Source of the DNA: Candidatus Enterousia avistercoris
Lineage (GTDB): Bacteria; Pseudomonadota; Alphaproteobacteria; Rs-D84
DNA length: 22,005 bases
NCBI GenBank assembly: GCA_017694255.1
Contig: JADINC010000026.1
Location: 1-22,005, forward strand
Direction: 5' to 3'
The notes under the pieces are model-generated. The model did no database searches. It saw nothing but the letters and a program-made list of their open reading frames with translations, and had not been told where the DNA came from. Positions 15,041 to 21,618 of the stretch are shown here, piece by piece. The first letter of the stretch is position 1; every line of letters starts with the position of its first letter. The position numbers were made by a program, and so were the translations under genes.

Positions 15041-16288
15041 ATGACAAAACTACCAGAATTATTGGCACCAGCGGGGACGCTGGACGCGTTCAAGACCGCC
15101 ATTTTATATGGCGCAAATGCGATATATGCGGGTTTGCCGGGTTTTTCTATGCGCGCGCGGGCAAAAATCACGGTTGATGAAGTGCGCACGGGCATTGAAC
15201 TGGCGCATGCTGCGGGGCGCAAAGTATACCTGGCGTTCAATCTGTTTGCACATGAACGCGATTTTGAAAATATGCCACGGGTCAGCGAAGTGATAAATTA
15301 CCTGGGGCCAGATGCGCTGATTGTTGCCGACCCCGGCGTTATGATGTGGGTGCGTGAACATCACCCCAGTATTCCCATACACGTATCGACCCAGGCAAAT
15401 ATTTGTTCGGCCGCCGCAGTAAAGTTCTGGCAAGATGCCGGCGCGCGACTGTGCGTACTGGCGCGCGAGGTTTCACACAACGAATTCAAAGTCATTCGTG
15501 AAAAATGTCCAGATATTGGTCTGGAAATATTTATTCATGGCGCAATGTGTATGAGTTATTCGGGGCGATGCTTGCTGTCTAATTTTATAACGGGTCGGCC
15601 GGCGAATCGTGGGGCATGCGCGCAACTGTGCCGGTGGAAATACGATGTGATTTTGCGCGAATGCGAATCAGGCATCGAAATGCCAATTGACGAAGATTCA
15701 CGTGGCGCATACATTATGAATTCACGTGATTTGTGTTTAATGCCACGCCTGCGTGAAGTTTTAGAATCACACCCCGATTCGCTGAAAATCGAAGGCCGCA
15801 ACCGCAGCGAATATTACGTTGGCGCAGTTGTTCATGCATATCGGTGCGCAATGGATGCGTATGCGCGCGCGCCTGGATCATTTGACCCGGCGCCGTTTAT
15901 GGAAATGCTGGATCGGATGGAATCGCGCGGATATACCACGGCGTTCTTTGATGGCACCCTGGGGCCAGATGCACATAACTATGAAACCACACGCAGCACG
16001 TCTGATTGGCATGTGGCGGGGGTTATTACGGCGGTGGACGCACAAAAAATAACACTGGAATTACGTAATGAAATATCGGCGGGCGATGAAATAGTATTTA
16101 TACTGCCGGGGGACATTAACGGCGTGCGTGTCATATTGCCCCAGATTATAAACGCAAAAAATAACGAACCACGGCCAAAGATGGCCGCTGGCCAGGGAAA
16201 CAGTATTATAATCCCGCGGGAATGGGCGCGGGGCGCGGACTGGGGCCGGTTTGTGCCATACATATTGGCGCAAAAGAAAAAACGGTAA
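15041..16288 (+). CDS. trhP: TrhP (YegQ) U32-family tRNA hydroxylation protein
   Basis: A 415-residue U32 'peptidase' family member closest to TrhP/YegQ, which is needed for prephenate-dependent hydroxylation of the wobble uridine (ho5U) in tRNA. Seen: ELLAPAGTLDAFKTAILYGANAIYAG at the N-terminus, ALIVADPGVMMWVREHHPS, IHVSTQANICS, the core IFIHGAMCMSYSGRCLLSNF and GACAQLCRWKY with four conserved Cys of the type that bind an iron-sulfur cluster in related UbiU/UbiV, SLKIEGRNRSEYYV, and the C-terminal barrel domain. Family members start at the second Met, hence 15041 rather than the ATG at 15011. A clear ribosome site is missing (only a distant GCGGAAAA), so translation may be leaderless or weak. 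It lies divergent to tRNA-Thr. Confidence 0.9.
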   Translation: MTKLPELLAPAGTLDAFKTAILYGANAIYAGLPGFSMRARAKITVDEVRTGIELAHAAGRKVYLAFNLFAHERDFENMPRVSEVINYLGPDALIVADPGVMMWVREHHPSIPIHVSTQANICSAAAVKFWQDAGARLCVLAREVSHNEFKVIREKCPDIGLEIFIHGAMCMSYSGRCLLSNFITGRPANRGACAQLCRWKYDVILRECESGIEMPIDEDSRGAYIMNSRDLCLMPRLREVLESHPDSLKIEGRNRSEYYVGAVVHAYRCAMDAYARAPGSFDPAPFMEMLDRMESRGYTTAFFDGTLGPDAHNYETTRSTSDWHVAGVITAVDAQKITLELRNEISAGDEIVFILPGDINGVRVILPQIINAKNNEPRPKMAAGQGNSIIIPREWARGADWGRFVPYILAQKKKR

Positions 16289-16339
16289 AAAATCCCTTGC
16301 AATGGTGCGGGAATCCGCATAAAATTTAATAAAATTCAT

Positions 16340-16453
16340 GTCGAAAATAAACCACCGTTTTTTTTCGGCATTCTTTATTTATAAAAATCCCCAGATTTCC
16401 GCGACTGTTTATTCCGAATTTATGCCGAAAAAAAACGGTGGTTTATCTTCGGC
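16340..16453. repeat. 32-bp near-perfect inverted repeat with self-folding arms
   Basis: Left arm 16340-16371 and right arm 16422-16453 are reverse complements at 30 of 32 positions, separated by 50 bp. Each arm is itself a small palindrome: GCCGAA/TTCGGC outside, AAAC/GTTT inside, loop CACC, with a T8 (or A8) tract. The right arm ends 14 bp before the surface-protein ATG and directly ahead of its G-rich ribosome site. The pattern fits a paired REP-like (BIME) element or inverted recombination sites. The spacer holds no convincing promoter, only a TATAAA-like string near 16379. Confidence 0.75.
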
Positions 16454-16467
16454 AAATGGGGGGATGG

Positions 16468-18252
16468 ATGTTGCGTAAAATATTGTCGTTTTTCTTTGCT
16501 TTATTCATGTTTTTACCAACCGCGCATTCGGCAGAAATGGTGAACGTAGAATATATTCACCAGTATTTGAACGCACGCTGGGGGATTGATTTACCATATA
16601 ACCCGGAATTGAAAAACCCAAAGGTTGCGGCGAATATGGAATACCTGTTAACTGTGGTGGATATTGCAAACGAATACCTGAATGGCGAAAAAACAACCAA
16701 CTATGGCACTGGTGAATATGCAACCAAATTGGCGGCGGATACAATTGCGACGAATACCGCGATTGATACATTGGTTCATGGCCCCAGTTTTTACATAACA
16801 ACAACCCCTGACACAACCGAATTTCATATAATAATAGCTGCCGCCGGAGATTTTGTAATTGATTGGGGCGACAGAGAATACGAATTCATTTCTGATAAGC
16901 AACTTGGTAAAACTGTATATTCACACACCTATGCATCACCAGGCGAGTATTTGGTTCGTCTATCTGGTACCGCAACCGATTATTATAATAATGCTGGCTC
17001 GTCCAATATCGTTGCGGATATAACGTTTTATGACTACACGTCGTCCAAAACAAATTCACAGCACATTGCTAAAATCTCTGGCAGTTTGGGTGATGTTTTT
17101 CCGACATTACCAGATGGGACAAATCCTACTTTTTATAGAACATTCAGGGATGCAGAAAATTTAACAGAAATTCCGGCCAACCTGTTTGGTGAATTAAATG
17201 GCGATGGGGCGCCATATATGTTTGATTCGACTTTCTATGAGTGCGAACAATTACAAACTGTTGAAGGTCCGCTGTTCAGCGGCACAATTACCCCAGCGGA
17301 GAGTATGTTTAAACAAACATTTTCTACTTCTGGTCTGACCAGCGTTCCAGCAAACTTGTTTGGTGAATTAAATGGTGATGGCGCACCGAATATGTTTGAG
17401 AGAACTTTCCAGTACTGTTACCAATTACAAACTGTTGGAGGTCCACTGTTCAATGGTACAATTACCCCCGCGGAGTATATGTTTAATGAAACGTTTTCTG
17501 CTTCTGGTCTGACCAGTATCCCGGCGGATTTATTTGCGGGGATATCTGGTGCGCCAGCGAAGAGTATGTTTAGCAATACGTTTTATCGCACCAATATAAC
17601 CAGCGTTCCGGCAAACCTGTTTGGTGAATTAAATGGTGATGGCGCACCGTATATGTTTGAGTGGACTTTCTATATGTGCGATCAATTGCAAACAATCGAA
17701 GGTCCGTTGTTTAGCGGCACAATTACCCCGGCGGAGAATATGTTTGATCAAACGTTTTATTATTCTAGTATGACCAGTATCCCAGCGGATTTGTTTGCGG
17801 GTGTTCAGGGTGCCCCGGCGGCAAGTATGTTTAGCAATACGTTTTCTCACTCTGGTCTGACCAATATCCCGGCGAATTTATTCGCGGGTGTTCGCGGCGC
17901 CCCGGCGAATAGTATGTTTTACAGTACGTTTTCGGACACGCGAATAACCAGTATACCGGCGAATCTTTTTTCTGGTATTCAGGGCGCCCCAGCGTCTGGT
18001 ATGTTCGCCGATACGTTTAATAATACGCCTATAACTAGTATTCCAGAAAATCTGTTTGCGGGGATATCGGGTCCCGCGGCGAGGAATATGTTTGGCTTTA
18101 CATTTAATGACTGTACATCGCTGACCGGGCCATCGGCACAGACGAATGGGCAGTATTTGTATGAAATCTGGCCGGATGCGGGTTATCAAGGTACATATTC
18201 TGACGCCACGGGGCTGTCCGACTATGCCCAGATACCAAGCAGGTGGAAGTAA
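16468..18252 (+). CDS. Secreted PKD plus BspA-type leucine-rich-repeat surface protein
   Basis: A 594-residue exported protein. The signal peptide runs to about residue 22 (FLPTAHSA). Residues 24-105 are a helical N-terminal domain. Residues 107-200 are a PKD-like beta sandwich (GDFVIDWGD then YSHTYASPGEYLVRLSG). From about 225 to 545 there are eleven 29-residue repeats of the form TFxxxxLTSIPANLFxGxxGxPAxxMFxx, a BspA/DUF285-like leucine-rich variant. Two unit types alternate early (GELNGDGAP and SGTITPAE) and the later units are more uniform. The C-terminus ends SDYAQIPSRWK without an anchor. Alternative starts are GTG 16438 and ATG 16456; ATG 16468 has GGGGGG four bases ahead and opens the signal peptide. 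Such proteins mediate host or microbe binding elsewhere; the role here is inferred. Confidence 0.85.
   Translation: MLRKILSFFFALFMFLPTAHSAEMVNVEYIHQYLNARWGIDLPYNPELKNPKVAANMEYLLTVVDIANEYLNGEKTTNYGTGEYATKLAADTIATNTAIDTLVHGPSFYITTTPDTTEFHIIIAAAGDFVIDWGDREYEFISDKQLGKTVYSHTYASPGEYLVRLSGTATDYYNNAGSSNIVADITFYDYTSSKTNSQHIAKISGSLGDVFPTLPDGTNPTFYRTFRDAENLTEIPANLFGELNGDGAPYMFDSTFYECEQLQTVEGPLFSGTITPAESMFKQTFSTSGLTSVPANLFGELNGDGAPNMFERTFQYCYQLQTVGGPLFNGTITPAEYMFNETFSASGLTSIPADLFAGISGAPAKSMFSNTFYRTNITSVPANLFGELNGDGAPYMFEWTFYMCDQLQTIEGPLFSGTITPAENMFDQTFYYSSMTSIPADLFAGVQGAPAASMFSNTFSHSGLTNIPANLFAGVRGAPANSMFYSTFSDTRITSIPANLFSGIQGAPASGMFADTFNNTPITSIPENLFAGISGPAARNMFGFTFNDCTSLTGPSAQTNGQYLYEIWPDAGYQGTYSDATGLSDYAQIPSRWK
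17140..18099 (+). repeat. Tandem 87-bp coding repeats in the surface protein gene
   Basis: Eleven units of about 87 bp. The string TTTGGTGAATTAAATGG recurs at 17185, 17359 and 17620, spaced 174 and 261 bp, which are exact multiples of 87. Copies of the same type are nearly identical at DNA level, so unequal crossing over could change copy number. Confidence 0.8.
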
Positions 18253-18295
18253 GTCCAAGTTTCAAAGTTCAAAGTGCAAAGTTCAAAGTGCAAAT
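18253..18295. repeat. 7-bp tandem microsatellite
   Basis: Directly after the surface-protein stop there are five units of TTCAAAG/TGCAAAG (18261-18295), alternating T and G at position 2, preceded by a decayed unit. It is non-coding in the annotated frame. Confidence 0.85.
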
Positions 18296-18299
18296 ATTG

Positions 18300-18363
18300 T
18301 GTCGCTGCGCGACAAGTCCTATTCACTGGATCGCCACGGTCGCGATGCTCCCTCGCGATGACA
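18300..18363. repeat. Palindromic repeat elements of the ATCGC...GCGATGACA type
   Basis: TGTCGC/GCGACA forms a hairpin at 18300-18314. It is followed by an element running from CTGGATCGCC at 18326 to CGCGATGACA at 18363, with ATCGC pairing to GCGAT. Similar CTGGAT...GATGACA elements are dispersed in many alphaproteobacterial genomes. Confidence 0.6.
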
Positions 18364-18400
18364 AAAGGTTGTCTGTGCTGGCGCACAGGACTTTCATGAC

Positions 18401-18431
18401 CTGGATCCTGGGGTCAAGCCCCAGGATGACA
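18401..18431. repeat. Palindromic repeat, ATCCTGGGG/CCCCAGGAT
   Basis: A nine-pair perfect stem (18405-18413 with 18419-18427) with a five-base loop. It is flanked by CTGG on the left and GACA on the right, the typical edges of the dispersed CTGGATCC...GGATGACA family. Confidence 0.7.
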
Positions 18432-18500
18432 TGTTCTTAAGTTTTTTTATTTTTAAATTATTTTTCATTTTGTAATTGTTTTTAGAAAAAATTAAGGTGT

Positions 18501-18578
18501 GTCATCCCGCGGCCCGGGCTACGGGGTGACAAAGAGCATGCCTGCGGCGCAGTGGATCCCGGCCTGCGCCGGGATGAC
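18501..18578. repeat. Composite palindromic repeat pair
   Basis: GTCATCCCG pairs locally with CGGGGTGAC (18501-18509 with 18522-18530). ATCCCGGC pairs with GCCGGGAT (18556-18563 with 18568-18575). The outermost nine bases, GTCATCCCG at 18501 and CGGGATGAC at 18570-18578, are also perfect complements, so two elements sit head to head as one larger palindrome. Confidence 0.7.
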
Positions 18579-18610
18579 GATAGAGAAAAATCTTAAAATA
18601 AAAGAAATTA

Positions 18611-18650
18611 AACACTTGTCATCCCGGGTCGCGGGGTGACAAGTGTTTTT
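18611..18650. terminator. Palindromic repeat acting as a terminator after guaC
   Basis: The 16-pair stem 18611-18626 with 18632-18647 (one G-U wobble) contains the same GTCATCCCG/CGGGGTGAC core as the neighbouring repeats, extended by AACACTT/AAGTGTT. T-rich tails are present on both strands (TTTTT on plus, TTTAATTT on minus). It lies just past the guaC stop. Confidence 0.75.
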
Positions 18651-18659
18651 CGTGGGGGA

Positions 18660-19742
18660 TTATTCGCCAAAGACTGTATTTAACTGTGTGTTCACACGAT
18701 AAAACGTTGTACATTTCGATACATCTTTTAACCGGCGCGCACCAATATATGTCATGTACGAACGCAGACCACCCAATATATCTTGGTTCATTTTATCAAT
18801 CGAACCACGCAATGGCACTTCGACAACGCGACCTTCGCTGGCACGATATTTCGGCATACCGTGATAGTGTTTATTTTGCGCGTATTCTGACGACATGCCA
18901 TAGAATACTTTGAACTGTTTTGTTTCAATAATCTGATTTCCGTTTTCATCAATTTGGGTTGTTATAAATTTCTTTTCAATTATATCGCCCGCCGCTTCGA
19001 CACAGCCCGCATAAAAACCACCCATCATGACAAAATCTGCACCGGCACCAAACGCCTTGCATATATCGCCGATATATACAACACCGCCATCACTGCAAAT
19101 CATGCCGCCAATGCCGTGCGCAGTATCGGCACATTCAAATATTGTTGATAACTGTGGACGACCAACGCCCGTTATGCGACGCGTGATACAGGCACTGCCA
19201 CTGCCGATGCCACATTTAACAATATCGGCACCTGATAATATCAAATCTTCGACCAGTTCTGCGGTTACAGCATTCCCAACCATCAACAAAATGTCTGGAA
19301 ATTTTTCACGCATTTTTAAAACTAATTCTTTGACCCGCGGGATATACGCATTCGGGACATCAATACAAATATTGCGACATTTATCAGGATAATGGGTCAG
19401 GATATGTTCGATTTTTTCATAATCTTCTTTACGCAATCCCATCGATAAAAACACATAATCACGACAATCATTTTCTGTGATAAAATTCACCAAATCGTCC
19501 AGCGCATAATGTTTATGCAGACAACAAAACATTTTGTTTTGCATCATATGACGCGCAACTTCGAACGTGCCAACGGTTGCCATGTTTGCGGAAATAATTC
19601 CTGTGCCTGTAATCTTGCGTGGGCACCATTTGAATTTATATTCGCGGGTAATCTCTACCTCTGACCGGGAATTTATAAACGACCGCTTAGGTTTTACCAA
19701 CACATCTTTGAAATCCAGTTCTGTTTGTTCGTAAATTTTCAT
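18660..19742 (-). CDS. guaC: GMP reductase
   Basis: Reduces GMP to IMP with NADPH, releasing ammonia, in purine interconversion. The 360 residues form an IMPDH/GMPR TIM barrel without the CBS domains of IMP dehydrogenase. Seen: ELDFKDVLVKPKRS at the start, ISANMATVGTF, FLSMGL, the strand ILLMVGNAVTAE, the catalytic loop KCGIGSGSACITRRITGVGRPQLST with Cys185, ICSDGGVVYIGDICKAFGAGADFVMMGG, and FYGMSSEYAQ near the flap. ATG with AAGGAT 7 bases ahead. It is transcribed alone from TTGCGG-N17-TAAATA and ends at a repeat-derived terminator. IMP dehydrogenase is unlikely given GSACITRRITGVGRPQ, which is of GMPR type. Confidence 0.92.
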   Translation of the reverse strand: MKIYEQTELDFKDVLVKPKRSFINSRSEVEITREYKFKWCPRKITGTGIISANMATVGTFEVARHMMQNKMFCCLHKHYALDDLVNFITENDCRDYVFLSMGLRKEDYEKIEHILTHYPDKCRNICIDVPNAYIPRVKELVLKMREKFPDILLMVGNAVTAELVEDLILSGADIVKCGIGSGSACITRRITGVGRPQLSTIFECADTAHGIGGMICSDGGVVYIGDICKAFGAGADFVMMGGFYAGCVEAAGDIIEKKFITTQIDENGNQIIETKQFKVFYGMSSEYAQNKHYHGMPKYRASEGRVVEVPLRGSIDKMNQDILGGLRSYMTYIGARRLKDVSKCTTFYRVNTQLNTVFGE

Positions 19743-19757
19743 GTACCAATCCTTTTA

Positions 19758-19786
19758 TATTTACCATAACTCATAATATACCGCAA
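19758..19786 (-). promoter_or_regulatory. Promoter of guaC
   Basis: On the minus strand TTGCGG (19781-19786), a 17-base spacer and TAAATA (19758-19763), leaving a leader of about 10 nt before the ATG. Confidence 0.5.
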
Positions 19787-19802
19787 CCAGCGCCCCCGCA
19801 AG

Positions 19803-19832
19803 AATAAAAAAACACCGGCAGATGCCGGTGTT
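19803..19832 (-). terminator. Terminator of fabH-ihfA
   Basis: The nine-pair stem AACACCGGC/GCCGGTGTT (19811-19819 with 19824-19832) with loop AGAT abuts the ihfA stop and is followed on the minus strand by a T-rich run. Confidence 0.88.
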
Positions 19833-19833
19833 C

Positions 19834-20121
19834 TTATTTTTTTGCAACCCGTTTTCTGAAATCATTACTGGGGCGAAATGACGCAACACGACGCGCCGTT
19901 ATAACAGCCGATTCGCCCGTCTTTGGATTGCGGCCCATACGCTGGGGCTTTGCCAATATTTTAAAGCTGCCCAGACCGGAAAATTTAACTTCTTCGCCAC
20001 GAATCAGCGATTCACTGATTTCATCAAAAACTATATCAACCAATTTGAACGCGTCCGCCGTTGTTAATCCAAAGCGTTCACGTAAACGGTTCGCAAAATC
20101 ATTTCTGGTTATTGTCGCCAT
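19834..20121 (-). CDS. ihfA: Integration host factor alpha subunit
   Basis: A DNA-bending nucleoid protein of the HU/IHF family, 95 residues. Seen: TRNDFANRLRERFGLTTADA (dimerisation helices), EEVKFSGLGSFKIL, the DNA-contacting arm RMGRNPKTGESAVITARR with the intercalating Pro65, and the C-terminal FRPSNDFRKRV. The ITARRVASFRPS pattern and the position behind fabH favour IHF-alpha over HU. The gene starts 3 bp after the fabH stop, with its ribosome site AGGGTG inside the last fabH codons, so the two are translationally linked. It ends at a strong terminator. Confidence 0.9.
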   Translation of the reverse strand: MATITRNDFANRLRERFGLTTADAFKLVDIVFDEISESLIRGEEVKFSGLGSFKILAKPQRMGRNPKTGESAVITARRVASFRPSNDFRKRVAKK

Positions 20122-20124
20122 ATT

Positions 20125-21063
20125 CTACACCCTGATTAATGCCGCGCCCCAGGTCAGACCACTGCCAAATGCAGGATACAAGACCAACTGGCCACGTTTT
20201 ATTATATTATTATCAAAAGCATATGATAATGCAAGTACGCCTGATGCGCCACTGGTATTTGCATGCTTGTCAACAGTTACCAGTATTTTTTCCAACGGGA
20301 AACCCAGACGCTGGGCGCCACTTTGAATAATGCGCAAGTTCGCCTGGTGCGGGACAATCCAATCAACATTGTCCGCCGTAATACCCGCGTGTTCCATTAT
20401 ATAACTGGCCGCTTCGGGCATCAGACTGACAGCCTTTTTATATGTTTCTGGGCCGTTCATTATTATATGATGGTCGGGCGTACCATGCAGCATATCAAAT
20501 TCCCCGCCATCAGACATAACAACCGTATCAATTATCCCAGAATAACTGGATGAAGAATGTTCGAATATCAATGCGCCGGCACCATCACCGAATAATACCG
20601 CCGTGCTGCGATCAGACCAATCAATAAAACGCGACATCTTTTCCGCACCAATTACCATGATGCGGTTGTGTATGCCTGCGGAAAAAAATGCCCGCGCCGT
20701 ATGCAGCGCATATATGTATCCTGTACATGCACCACGTACATCAAATGCAGGTGCACTGTTCGTTGCCCCCAGACGACCCAGAACCTGGACCCCGACGGAT
20801 GGAAAATCCAATTCTGCGGTTGTTGTTGCAACAATAACCATATCAATATCATTAATCGTTATATTCGCATTTTCCAATGCACGCATGGCGGCCACAGTCG
20901 CCATATCAACAACAGTTTCATCATCACGCGCAAAATGACGTTCATGCATACCAGTACGCTGGACAATCCATTCATCAGATGTATCAACCATTTTTTCCAG
21001 GTCAAAATTAGTTATAATTCGTTCTGGTAAATATGAACCGTATCCAATTAATCTGTTTCCCAT
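20125..21063 (-). CDS. fabH: Beta-ketoacyl-ACP synthase III
   Basis: Starts fatty-acid chains by condensing acetyl-CoA with malonyl-ACP. The 312-residue length is usual. The catalytic triad is complete: Cys113 in RGACTGYIYAL, His239 in VPHQANLRII, Asn269 in KHANTSGAS. Also seen are TSDEWIVQRTGMHERH near the N-terminus and the LFGDGAGALIF strand. The frame is open about 200 bases upstream, but that part is antisense to tRNA-Arg. The ATG at 21063 with AAAGGA about 8 bases ahead matches family starts. It has its own strong promoter and is followed directly by ihfA. It is separated from plsX by a plus-strand tRNA and membrane-protein gene, unlike the usual contiguous operon. Confidence 0.96.
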   Translation of the reverse strand: MGNRLIGYGSYLPERIITNFDLEKMVDTSDEWIVQRTGMHERHFARDDETVVDMATVAAMRALENANITINDIDMVIVATTTAELDFPSVGVQVLGRLGATNSAPAFDVRGACTGYIYALHTARAFFSAGIHNRIMVIGAEKMSRFIDWSDRSTAVLFGDGAGALIFEHSSSSYSGIIDTVVMSDGGEFDMLHGTPDHHIIMNGPETYKKAVSLMPEAASYIMEHAGITADNVDWIVPHQANLRIIQSGAQRLGFPLEKILVTVDKHANTSGASGVLALSYAFDNNIIKRGQLVLYPAFGSGLTWGAALIRV

Positions 21064-21100
21064 GTAAAAATTCCTTTCTCCTGTATTTAAAACCTGGGGT

Positions 21101-21129
21101 ATTATACAGGTCGCGATTACAACTTGCAA
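21101..21129 (-). promoter_or_regulatory. Promoter of fabH
   Basis: On the minus strand TTGCAA (21124-21129), a 17-base spacer and a perfect TATAAT (21101-21106). The inverted pair CCTGTAT (21080-21086) and ATACAGG (21104-21110) spans the -10 and start region and could be an operator. Confidence 0.75.
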
Positions 21130-21151
21130 TATTAAAATCTGTGAATAAAAT
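21124..21151 (+). promoter_or_regulatory. Promoter of tRNA-Arg
   Basis: TTGCAA (21124-21129), a 16-base spacer and TAAAAT (21146-21151), ending 10 bases before the tRNA. The -35 is the same self-complementary hexamer used on the other strand by fabH. Confidence 0.55.
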
Positions 21152-21161
21152 ATATCAGACT

Positions 21162-21237
21162 GTCCCCATAGTTCAACTGGATAGAACGGGGGTTTCCTAA
21201 ACCCTTGATACAGGTTCGATTCCTGTTGGGGATGCCA
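21162..21237 (+). tRNA. tRNA-Arg(CCU)
   Basis: A 76-nt cloverleaf: acceptor GTCCCCA/TGGGGAT (terminal G-U), D arm GTTC...GAAC, anticodon stem closed by GGGT/ACCC with loop TTCCTAA (anticodon CCT), T arm ACAGG/CCTGT with TTCGATT, discriminator G and encoded CCA. It resembles E. coli tRNA-Arg(CCU) closely in layout. It decodes AGG. Confidence 0.95.
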
Positions 21238-21253
21238 TATGGCAAAGGCAAGC

Positions 21254-21583
21254 ATGAAAAACAAAGCTATTAAAATTGGAATTATTGCAAGTTTATTACC
21301 ACACGTGTTTTGCTGTGGCGTGCCTATTGCATTATCTGTAATCAGTTTGTTTGTCCCACGTATCGCGCACGCAGAATTTATTCCACATTGGTTTGAACCG
21401 TGGCTGTTTGTGTTTTCTGGGTTAATGTTGGCGCTGTCGTGGTATTTGGTTGTACGCGATTGCCGTTGCGATTGCGATCATTGTCATGGTGCGCACAATC
21501 ATAAAACACAAAAAATTATACTGGCGATTATAACAGCTGTTTTTATTATCAGTATTTTATTGCATGTAATCGCACATCATTAG
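21254..21583 (+). CDS. Small Cys/His-rich membrane protein, possible metal handling
   Basis: A 109-residue inner-membrane protein with about three helices: IGIIASLLPHVFCCGVPIALSVISLFV (paired Cys inside the first helix, as in Mer-type metal transporters), FEPWLFVFSGLMLALSWYLVV, and IILAIITAVFIISILLHVIA. The loop before the last helix is DCRCDCDHCHGAHNHK, strongly metal-ligand-like. A role in binding or moving a soft metal is inference; I cannot name the family. An ATG at 21239 lies 1 base after the tRNA CCA, but the ATG at 21254 has AAAGG five bases ahead and is preferred. It is probably made from the tRNA-Arg precursor transcript. Confidence 0.75.
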   Translation: MKNKAIKIGIIASLLPHVFCCGVPIALSVISLFVPRIAHAEFIPHWFEPWLFVFSGLMLALSWYLVVRDCRCDCDHCHGAHNHKTQKIILAIITAVFIISILLHVIAHH

Positions 21584-21589
21584 GCAATA

Positions 21590-21618
21590 AAAATACCGGC
21601 ATTTGCCGGCGTTTTTTA
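21590..21618. terminator. Bidirectional terminator between the metal-type membrane protein gene and plsX
   Basis: CCGGC/GCCGG (21596-21600 with 21605-21609) is flanked by an A-tract on the left and GTTTTTT on the right, so it can serve the convergent genes on both sides. Confidence 0.8.

Noticed and set aside
16340..16453. Terminal repeats of a complete insertion sequence
   Set aside because: Only 50 bp separate the arms, so no transposase can be inside, and no flanking target duplication is evident.
17140..18099. CRISPR-like or non-coding tandem array
   Set aside because: The 87-bp periodicity is an in-frame multiple of codons within one long reading frame with consistent LRR residues. There are no unique spacers.
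21064..21264. N-terminal extension of fabH giving 379 residues
   Set aside because: It is the antisense reading of tRNA-Arg and the fabH promoter. The HPQQESNLYQGF-type peptide is a usual artefact of translated tRNA genes.
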